Origin: an uncultured Oscillospiraceae bacterium | GTDB lineage: Bacteria > Bacillota > Clostridia > Oscillospirales > Oscillospiraceae | Assembly (NCBI GenBank): GCA_905233785.1 | Contig: CAJOCV010000111.1 | Coordinates: 1-5,204 of the forward strand | Length of the DNA: 5,204 nucleotides | Direction: 5' to 3' | Shown here: piece by piece, positions 1 through 4,260 of the stretch | Layout of the letters: the number at the start of each line of letters is the position of its first letter | How positions within the stretch are numbered: position 1 is the stretch's first letter | The notes under the pieces: model-generated | What the model saw: the letters and a program-made list of their open reading frames with translations, nothing else | What the model was told of the DNA's origin: nothing | The model's database searches: none | Position numbers and translations under genes: made by a program

Positions 1-32
1 TATAAATTGTGCAATATACTCCGGATTTCTGT

Positions 33-62
33 CTGAAAACTAAATTCTGAAAACTGAAAACT
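33..62. repeat. Three short direct repeats CTGAAAACT
   Basis: The nonamer CTGAAAACT occurs at 33-41, 47-55 and 54-62; the last two overlap by two bases. The third copy runs into the left arm of the terminator that follows. On the minus strand these read AGTTTTCAG and supply a T-rich stretch after the hairpin. They may be a simple slippage product. No function is evident beyond adding to the T-rich tail of a minus-strand terminator. Confidence 0.6.
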
Positions 63-104
63 GGGGCTGTGAAAAAACGAAGTTTTTTCACAGCCCCAGT
101 TTTT
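57..104. terminator. Strong bidirectional rho-independent terminator, 22-bp perfect stem
   Basis: Arms 57-78 and 82-103 are perfectly complementary over 22 bp and enclose a 3-base GAA loop (79-81). The core of the stem is CTGGGGCTGTG. On the plus strand the stem is followed by a T run at 100-104. On the minus strand it is followed by TTTTCAGTTTTCAG. It lies about 135 bp downstream of the stop of the minus-strand membrane protein gene, so it most likely ends that operon. It could equally stop plus-strand transcription entering from outside the window. Confidence 0.9.
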
Positions 105-237
105 GGCGCTTCCCGATCCGCCCTCTCACGGACGAGATAGCGGGACCGACTTTGACACCCGGAAAGGGCTTGCCCGCGTTCGACCCAATTACGAGGATTC
201 CCGCTGAACAGCTGCACGATCGCATCCTCCGCCCGTA
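105..237. other. Intergenic stretch with no recognised gene
   Basis: This lies between the terminator and the stop of the minus-strand membrane protein gene. I find no tRNA-like fold, no convincing reading frame and no repeat. The minus strand has a 45-codon frame (88-225) in phase with the upstream gene. Its GGAGG touches the ATG, and it ends inside the terminator stem, so I do not call it. The stretch is probably the 3' untranslated region of the minus-strand operon, or decayed sequence. Confidence 0.5.
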
Positions 238-1608
238 TCAGTGCGGGAGCAGCATTTTGCTCATGGTGGTGACTGCGCTCATGATAAACAGCGCAAGCCA
301 GCCGCACCCGGCCGCGAGCGCGATTCGCCCATCCCCGCTTTGAAGCCGGTCCTGAAGGACGTCCAGCCCCCGCGCGATCATCCAGCCCACCGGCAGGGCA
401 AGCGTAATGATATAGCGGCCTTGGGGCTGAAAATCCCGGGCGTAAGAGTGCCATGCGTGTAAGGCGAATACCATGGCGCCGGCAATCAGCCCCGTGAGGA
501 TCAGAAGCCTGTCGCGGCCGGACAATCTGCGCCGCAGCAGCGTCACGAAGAACACCAGCAAGCCCGTGACCGTCAGAGAATAATAAGCGTTGTAGAGCCA
601 ATTCGGCATCAGAATATCCAGGTATCCGAACACGCCGTAAACACTCATGATCGTCATCTGAAAAAACCAACCGTTGCCTTCCCGGAGAGACGCAAGGAAA
701 GATACGCCCTCATTTCTTGCACAGCGGTATTCATAGAGCCGATACCCCAGGGCTGCGATGCGTTCCCGGGAGCGCAGCTCCTCCGCCATACCCAGAAAAT
801 CACCCTGATGAAGAAGGGCATTGCGGATAAAAAACCAGCCCGCCAGCACCAGACAAATTGTCCCGATCAGCGCCGCTCTTTGGAGGAGGAAGCGGCCTTT
901 GAAGGAAATTTCCCTGTCCCTCAGCACGGAGACAACACAAAACACCAATCCCATGAGATACCACGGGTAGGAGATATAATACGATAGAGCGCCCGCGGAC
1001 AGGGCAATCGCCAGCTTGACGCAGCTCGCGGTTTTCCAGTGGTTGTCATAGCCTTCGACAAGGTAATACAGCATGGCGCTGACAGCACATAAGGAGAGAG
1101 CGTCGTTGTTCTGATACATCCCAAGAAACTGCACCTGCGGCAGGAAGCACACAAAGGCCGCAAAGAAGAAGCTGCAGTGGGGAGACGGAAAGCTGCGGCG
1201 TCCCAGCTTTAAGCAGTACCAGCAGCACAGCGTCACGCTGAGCACGCTGCACATCCGGGACGCCGCCAGCAAAACAGCCGGATTGTCTGTGAACCATCCG
1301 CACACGATTTCACATGCCGCTCCCACCATGGAGGCTAAAAACGGGCGCAGCGCGTAGGAAAAGCCCCAGTGCTGGGCAGACGGATCGAGCGTGTTCTGCG
1401 CTGTCCGATTCATGATGATGACGTCCATTTCGCTGCCGGCAGGCAGGGTGTGGGTGTTACCCATCCACCGGGAGAGAAGAACACGCCCGCTCTCGTCAGG
1501 GCACATGTTCATGGGAAGAATCAGCGCCCCCGTCAGACAGACGAGAAAGCACAGCAGCAGAAGCCCAATCTCCCAGCGGGAGAAGCCGTTTTCTGGTTCC
1601 TTGCTCAT
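238..1608 (-). CDS. DUF2142-like polytopic membrane protein, probable GT-C-type glycosyltransferase or polysaccharide-assembly protein
   Basis: A 456-residue integral membrane protein. After a short cytoplasmic N-terminus there is a first membrane helix at about 13-32. It is followed directly by a CPDE motif (36-39) at the start of a predicted outside loop, the position where GT-C enzymes and DUF2142 proteins carry an acidic motif. Further helices are seen at about 92-106, 112-133, 146-162, 170-184, 196-229, 245-262, 313-333, 341-358, 366-385, 398-413 and 428-447. A QNND motif at 166-169 and QPQGRY at 394-399 also resemble conserved DUF2142 positions. The likely role is sugar transfer from a polyprenyl carrier, or polymer handling, for a surface polysaccharide; the substrate is unknown. 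The ATG has a GAGG five bases upstream (1614-1617). The start overlaps the stop of a decayed glycosyltransferase reading frame as ATGA, indicating former translational coupling. Family assignment is by motif and topology only and could instead be a GT39/GT83-like or undescribed GT-C branch. Confidence 0.75.
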   Translation of the reverse strand: MSKEPENGFSRWEIGLLLLCFLVCLTGALILPMNMCPDESGRVLLSRWMGNTHTLPAGSEMDVIIMNRTAQNTLDPSAQHWGFSYALRPFLASMVGAACEIVCGWFTDNPAVLLAASRMCSVLSVTLCCWYCLKLGRRSFPSPHCSFFFAAFVCFLPQVQFLGMYQNNDALSLCAVSAMLYYLVEGYDNHWKTASCVKLAIALSAGALSYYISYPWYLMGLVFCVVSVLRDREISFKGRFLLQRAALIGTICLVLAGWFFIRNALLHQGDFLGMAEELRSRERIAALGYRLYEYRCARNEGVSFLASLREGNGWFFQMTIMSVYGVFGYLDILMPNWLYNAYYSLTVTGLLVFFVTLLRRRLSGRDRLLILTGLIAGAMVFALHAWHSYARDFQPQGRYIITLALPVGWMIARGLDVLQDRLQSGDGRIALAAGCGWLALFIMSAVTTMSKMLLPH

Positions 1609-1760
1609 AAAAGCCTCGCTCTCTGTCTCCGAACCACCGGAGCGAACGTGAAATCATCCTGATTCTGTGAAAAGTTTGGGTTGTAGTAGGGATCGCCGTC
1701 TGCCAGCTCCTTCGCCCAGCGCCGCTGAAAGAGGAGCACTTCTCCAAGCTGCGGCTGTCG
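1605..1760 (-). pseudogene. C-terminal stub of a second family-2-type glycosyltransferase
   Basis: The gap between the intact glycosyltransferase and the membrane protein is not empty. In the frame ending with TGA at 1605-1607 it encodes RRWAKELADGDPYYNPNF, then a short NQDDFTF stretch. This matches the signature tail of many large bacterial glycosyltransferases, which typically end in an RW...L..DPYYNPNL...DF pattern. The frame is open upstream only to a TGA at 1782-1784. It has no catalytic domain, and no plausible start precedes the homologous part. A GTG at 1737-1739 opens a 44-codon frame but has no biological need. The TGA overlaps the next gene's ATG as ATGA, typical of a gene that was functional in this operon. 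I infer that the body of this gene was deleted or replaced, perhaps when the neighbouring glycosyltransferase arrived. The exact left boundary is uncertain and may overlap the last codons of that gene. Confidence 0.7.
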
Positions 1761-1761
1761 C

Positions 1762-2874
1762 CTATATCCGCCCCGAACGGATCATTTTTATCGCAAGCCG
1801 GAACAGCCCCTCCGGGAGCCTCAAGCCGATGATTTCAAACATCGTTGTGGCGCGGTTGACTCTGCGCAGGGACCAGAGGCGCTTGACGGCGCCCTTTTTT
1901 CTCAGGGCGTTGTCGCAGCGCGCCTGCGCCCATTGGGCCGCCTGTTTCAACGCCTCTCCGCCTGCGCGTTCCGACAACTCGGAGACGCGGGTGAGAAATC
2001 CTCCCAAATGGCGGTCGAGATAGTCCTGTTTTGTCACAATCCCCGTCAAGATGCCTGTCTGACAGGCTCCATGCCGCCGATAGAGCAGAAGCGGGCGATC
2101 CGCCACCGCGATGTCATGCTCCAGGGCGCAGTACCACGCCAGATAGTGATCGTGTACCATGCTGTGCGCAAAGGGGATGGCGGCCTTTGCGATGTCGCTG
2201 CGCATCAGCATCGTGCAGCCGATCACAAAATTCCGGTAAACCAGGCAGTCGCTGAGACCCGCCCCCGCAAGAAACTTCAACCTCGGATAAAGCTCGGTGA
2301 TGCTGCGGCCTATTGTTTTCCCGGCAGCGTCAATCAAAAGCATATCGCCGCAAAGCAGTCCCGCCGAACCGATCTGCTTGATGGACACGCTGAGCTTTTC
2401 CGGCAGCCAGACGTCGTCCTGATCGCAGTAGGCAAAATAGTCTCCCTCCCCCTCCGCCGTCAGGCGCTCAAAGGTCTTGGTGGAGCCCAGGTTTTGTTCA
2501 TTGCGGTCTATGGTGAACGGAAAGGCGGTGATACGCTGCCGCACAAGCGCCTGTATCGCCTCGAACGGCACCGTGGGAGAGCTGTCATCCCGCACATAAA
2601 GCCTGAGGTTTGGATACGTCTGAGCGTTCAGAGAGTCCAACTGCTGCTCCAGCCAGTCCATTCGCGGCTCATAGACAGCCATCAGAATGGAAATCAGCGG
2701 CATATCCCTTGCCGTACCGTTATCCCCAAGCGCCGGGGTCGCTTCTCCGGCGGGGGCTTCTTTTGATCCTCCCGGCTGCGCATCAGCGCCCCCCACATCC
2801 AATCGGACCTTCTCATCGGTGAACGCGGCGCGGTCGCCGACCGCCGGAACGCCGCGGGCTTTTGATACAATCAT
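1762..2874 (-). CDS. Family-2 (GT-A) glycosyltransferase, rhamnosyltransferase-like
   Basis: A 370-residue cytoplasmic enzyme that would transfer a sugar from a nucleotide donor onto a growing polysaccharide or lipid-linked oligosaccharide. The GT-A domain begins near residue 59 with SILMAVYEP. It continues with the nucleotide-binding DDSS (96-99), NLGSTKTFERL (128-138), the metal-binding CDQDDVW (150-156, the DXD element), GCTMLMRS (219-226), HDHYLAWYCA (241-250) and a YRRHG box, in the usual order for GT2 enzymes similar to rhamnosyltransferases. The donor and acceptor cannot be read from sequence. I chose the ATG at 2872-2874 because GAGGA (2882-2886) lies seven bases upstream. A longer frame from TTG at 2970 has no ribosome binding site. 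This start leaves about 57 residues rich in Ala, Gly, Asp and Glu before the domain. An alternative ATG at 2701-2703 would begin exactly at the domain, but its AAGGG is too close. The gene belongs with the downstream stub and membrane protein as a polysaccharide block. Confidence 0.88.
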   Translation of the reverse strand: MIVSKARGVPAVGDRAAFTDEKVRLDVGGADAQPGGSKEAPAGEATPALGDNGTARDMPLISILMAVYEPRMDWLEQQLDSLNAQTYPNLRLYVRDDSSPTVPFEAIQALVRQRITAFPFTIDRNEQNLGSTKTFERLTAEGEGDYFAYCDQDDVWLPEKLSVSIKQIGSAGLLCGDMLLIDAAGKTIGRSITELYPRLKFLAGAGLSDCLVYRNFVIGCTMLMRSDIAKAAIPFAHSMVHDHYLAWYCALEHDIAVADRPLLLYRRHGACQTGILTGIVTKQDYLDRHLGGFLTRVSELSERAGGEALKQAAQWAQARCDNALRKKGAVKRLWSLRRVNRATTMFEIIGLRLPEGLFRLAIKMIRSGRI

Positions 2875-2881
2875 AGACACA

Positions 2882-2886
2882 TCCTC
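2882..2886 (-). promoter_or_regulatory. Ribosome binding site deciding the glycosyltransferase start
   Basis: GAGGA lies seven bases before the ATG at 2872-2874. It is the best-placed Shine-Dalgarno sequence of the three possible starts and supports the 370-residue form. Confidence 0.65.
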
Positions 2887-2892
2887 AATTTC

Positions 2893-2907
2893 GCCTTCGG
2901 TGAAGGC
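2893..2907 (-). other. Small hairpin just upstream of the glycosyltransferase ribosome binding site
   Basis: On the minus strand GCCTTC (2902-2907) pairs with GAAGGC (2893-2898) across a 3-base ACC loop. The stem can extend by three further pairs, including a G-U. It ends about seven bases before the GAGGA. No T run follows it on the minus strand, so it is not a terminator. It may simply shape the leader RNA, or may be chance. Confidence 0.3.
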
Positions 2908-2962
2908 AAAGTTTTCTGCTGTAAGGTTCTTTCTCTTTGCCCGGCCCCGCGATTGAGCCGAA

Positions 2963-2988
2963 AGGACCAAAGCGCTGCGCTTTTTCCT
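2963..2988 (-). terminator. Possible weak terminator after the GntR gene
   Basis: Downstream of the GntR stop on the minus strand, AAAGCG and CGCTTT pair around a CAG loop, with an outer AGGA/TCCT pairing. Only a short TTT follows, interrupted by C. This would be a weak terminator separating the regulator unit from the glycosyltransferase, or only a transcript-end structure. On the plus strand the same hairpin is followed by a better T run, but no gene there needs it. Confidence 0.35.
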
Positions 2989-3006
2989 GTTCCTGCTGCC
3001 GCGGTC

Positions 3007-3738
3007 TCAGCGCTTGAAGGCGCGGAAGGGGTCGCCGCCGTCCCCGGCGAGGCTGGTGAAATTGAGGCTTGCGCCCACATGGTCTGTCATGCTCTGGCGG
3101 GCAAGCTCCGGCATGCGCATCCGAATGGCGGAGACCACCGAGATGTGGTTATACTTGACGCTTGCCATCCAGGGGTTTGCCTTGTCCTCCTGCCGGACGA
3201 TGAACTCCAGCATGGAGCTCTGGTACATGGTGAGCCGGGGTAAAATCTGCTCATAGCTCTGCACGACATAGGGGTTGCCGCAGGAGTTGATAATGAGCCG
3301 GTGAAAGGGCATATCCGTGTCCTTCATGCCGCGGATGTCCCGGTTCTCCACACTCTCCTTGAAGGCCTCGGCCAGCATGCTCAGCTCCTGCACCACATGG
3401 TCGTCCGCCCGATAGGCGCAGAGCGCGGCGGCGGCGCTCTCCACCGCGTCGCGCACGCGATAGAGGTCGATCATGTCCGTCAGGCTCAGCTCCAGCACGA
3501 AGCTGCCCGGCTGTCCCGGGCGGCTCACCACAAAGCCGCTCTCGGCAAGCGCGCTCACCGCCTCGGCCACCGGCGTGCGGGAGATACCCAGGGAGGAGGC
3601 GATCTGGTTTACGTTCAGCCTGCTGCCCGGCGCGATGCGCAGGCTCAGGATCTCGTCGTACAAAAGCTTCATCACGAGATCCTTGAGCTTTGCGTCGGGG
3701 CTTGCGTCCATATACTGTCGGAGCTGGTATCTGTCCAT
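3007..3738 (-). CDS. GntR-family transcriptional regulator, FadR/FCD subfamily
   Basis: A 243-residue DNA-binding regulator. The N-terminal winged helix-turn-helix spans about residues 15-83 and carries the GntR hallmarks: YDEILSLRIAPGSRL, then the recognition region VNQIASSLGISRTPVAEAVSAL, then the wing up to GSFV. The C-terminal all-helical FCD effector domain spans about 88-228. It shows the metal-binding set of this fold: Asp142 and His146 (D-x3-H), His198 and His220. It should therefore bind a metal and usually a carboxylate-type ligand. The ligand is not readable, since no catabolic genes lie in the window. Its ATG overlaps the stop of the upstream small gene by one base (TGATG), and its own ribosome binding site is poor, so translation is probably coupled. 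Many members repress their own operon and divergent neighbours, so the intergenic region 3981-4260 is the natural place to look for its operator. Confidence 0.93.
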   Translation of the reverse strand: MDRYQLRQYMDASPDAKLKDLVMKLLYDEILSLRIAPGSRLNVNQIASSLGISRTPVAEAVSALAESGFVVSRPGQPGSFVLELSLTDMIDLYRVRDAVESAAAALCAYRADDHVVQELSMLAEAFKESVENRDIRGMKDTDMPFHRLIINSCGNPYVVQSYEQILPRLTMYQSSMLEFIVRQEDKANPWMASVKYNHISVVSAIRMRMPELARQSMTDHVGASLNFTSLAGDGGDPFRAFKR

Positions 3739-3980
3739 CAGTGCTTGCTCTCGTAAGCGCGAATCACGCCGTCCAGCTTCTCCAGAAGCCTGCTCGCAGG
3801 GCGCTTGAGGTACTTGGCGGCGTCGGCTACCGTGGCCTTCTTGAGCGTCATCTTGGCAAGGGGCGTGTTCATCATGGCAAGAAAGGGCTTTGCTCTGGGC
3901 TCGGTACGCCCCAGCTCGTCGAGCAGCCAGGGATAGGCGGCGAGAATGTCAGTCAGCTTGGTGTTTTCGTTGATGGTCAT
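3738..3980 (-). CDS. Small DUF1858-like protein
   Basis: An 80-residue soluble protein. The start is placed at the ATG at 3978-3980 because AAGGAG (3989-3994) lies eight bases upstream. The longer GTG frame from 4019 would begin upstream of the predicted transcript start. The sequence reads as a single DUF1858-type helical domain: TINENTKLTDILAAYPWLLDE, then a central NTPLAKMTLKKATVADAA segment, then LLEKLDGVI at the end. It is the cysteine-free kind, resembling the small domain found in front of DUF438/DUF2249-type proteins, rather than the version with paired cysteines. The molecular function of the domain is not established. It is the first gene of a two-gene transcript with the GntR regulator, with overlapping stop and start, which suggests the two products are needed together or in fixed ratio. 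The family call is by recalled pattern only. Confidence 0.75.
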   Translation of the reverse strand: MTINENTKLTDILAAYPWLLDELGRTEPRAKPFLAMMNTPLAKMTLKKATVADAAKYLKRPASRLLEKLDGVIRAYESKH

Positions 3981-3988
3981 AGCGGTTT

Positions 3989-3994
3989 CTCCTT
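3989..3994 (-). promoter_or_regulatory. Ribosome binding site of the DUF1858-like gene
   Basis: A full AAGGAG lies eight bases before the ATG at 3978-3980. It fixes the start of the small protein and rules against the upstream GTG. Confidence 0.8.
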
Positions 3995-4009
3995 CATTTG
4001 CTGTCTTCC

Positions 4010-4038
4010 ACGATAGCACGTTTCGCGGAGAAATGCAA
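4010..4038 (-). promoter_or_regulatory. Promoter of the DUF1858-GntR unit
   Basis: On the minus strand the -35-like TTGCAT (4033-4038) is followed by exactly 17 bases and then TATCGT (4010-4015). A TG one base upstream of the -10 gives an extended -10 (TGC-TATCGT). The predicted start near 4003 gives a leader of about 23 bases to the ATG at 3980. The match is good but is judged by eye. Confidence 0.6.
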
Positions 4039-4045
4039 GGAATCG

Positions 4046-4074
4046 TTGCTTTTCGCGATGTACCATGATAAAAT
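4046..4074 (+). promoter_or_regulatory. Promoter-like sequence of the rRNA methyltransferase gene
   Basis: The -35-like TTGCTT (4046-4051) is followed by 17 bases and then TAAAAT (4069-4074), with TG at 4066-4067 giving an extended -10. The predicted transcription start near 4081 falls at the left end of the 90-bp inserted element. The -10 also overlaps the left copy of the target duplication. It is the best plus-strand promoter I see before the methyltransferase gene. Candidates closer to the gene lack a -35. Confidence 0.55.
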
Positions 4075-4177
4075 TTTTAGTAACGATTCCGTCTTGCGTG
4101 GCTTTGGGGGAGTTCAGCGGGGTGCATCTCCTCTAACGATTTAATCCCGGAACGGGACGGAATCGTTACAATTTTTA
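4072..4177. repeat. 8-bp target site duplication flanking the miniature element
   Basis: AATTTTTA is present at 4072-4079 and again at 4170-4177. Each copy directly abuts an end of the inverted-repeat element at 4080-4169. Exact direct repeats touching both ends of a perfect inverted repeat are the mark of transposition. The T-rich sequence makes chance slightly more likely than for a mixed octamer. Confidence 0.8.
4080..4169. mobile_element. 90-bp MITE with 14-bp terminal inverted repeats, probably IS66-related
   Basis: The ends GTAACGATTCCGTC (4080-4093) and GACGGAATCGTTAC (4156-4169) are perfect inverted copies. The 62 bases between them encode nothing. An inner copy of the terminal motif, TAACGATT (4134-4141), can pair with 4161-4168, enclosing a small CCCG-GAA-CGGG hairpin (4146-4156). 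IS66-family elements typically have ends beginning GTAA and make 8-bp duplications, and both are seen here. No transposase is in the window, so mobilisation would have to be in trans. The insertion lies between the plus-strand promoter and the rRNA methyltransferase gene, inside its predicted leader. The right end is followed by ATTTTTAT, so the folded element looks like a rho-independent terminator in the plus direction. The family link is inferred; the structure is seen directly. Confidence 0.8.
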
Positions 4178-4202
4178 TGGGTTTAGCTCCCGGTGTTCCG
4201 AA

Positions 4203-4214
4203 GCCTCCGGAGGC
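4203..4214. repeat. 12-bp perfect palindrome in the methyltransferase leader
   Basis: GCCTCCGGAGGC is its own reverse complement. In RNA it gives a GCCTC/GAGGC hairpin, flanked by GTTC (4195-4198) and GAAC (4219-4222), which can also pair. No T run follows, so it is not a terminator. It could be an operator or a leader structure 46 bases before the start codon. Confidence 0.5.
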
Positions 4215-4248
4215 ACCTGAACAATAGAATAAACCTATATCATTTTGC

Positions 4249-4252
4249 GAGG
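4249..4252 (+). promoter_or_regulatory. Ribosome binding site of the rRNA methyltransferase
   Basis: GAGG lies eight bases before the ATG at 4261, the normal distance, and supports this start codon. Confidence 0.7.
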
Positions 4253-4260
4253 TATACGAT

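Noticed and set aside
88..225. Minus-strand 45-codon frame after the membrane protein gene
   Set aside because: The GGAGG abuts the ATG with no spacing, the frame ends within the terminator stem, and the peptide has no recognisable features.
1933..2766. Long plus-strand frame of 277 codons opposite the glycosyltransferase
   Set aside because: The minus strand carries an unmistakable GT2 domain. The plus-strand product is low-complexity and antisense in character.
2875..2970. Extension of the glycosyltransferase to a TTG at 2970
   Set aside because: There is no ribosome binding site before the TTG, the codon falls inside a hairpin, and the ATG at 2874 is well served by GAGGA.
3981..4019. Upstream GTG start for the DUF1858-like gene
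   Set aside because: It lies upstream of the predicted transcription start, and the ATG at 3980 has an ideal AAGGAG.
4177..4227. Possible 16-residue proline-rich leader peptide (PGVPKPPEAPEQ) before the methyltransferase gene
   Set aside because: There is no Shine-Dalgarno sequence before its ATG, which lies inside the T-rich target duplication. The prolines come from the GC palindrome read in one frame.
4080..4260. Riboswitch or T-box in the methyltransferase leader
   Set aside because: The exact 8-bp direct repeats abutting the inverted repeats are better explained by transposition. No T-box specifier or conserved antiterminator motif, and no known riboswitch core, could be recognised.
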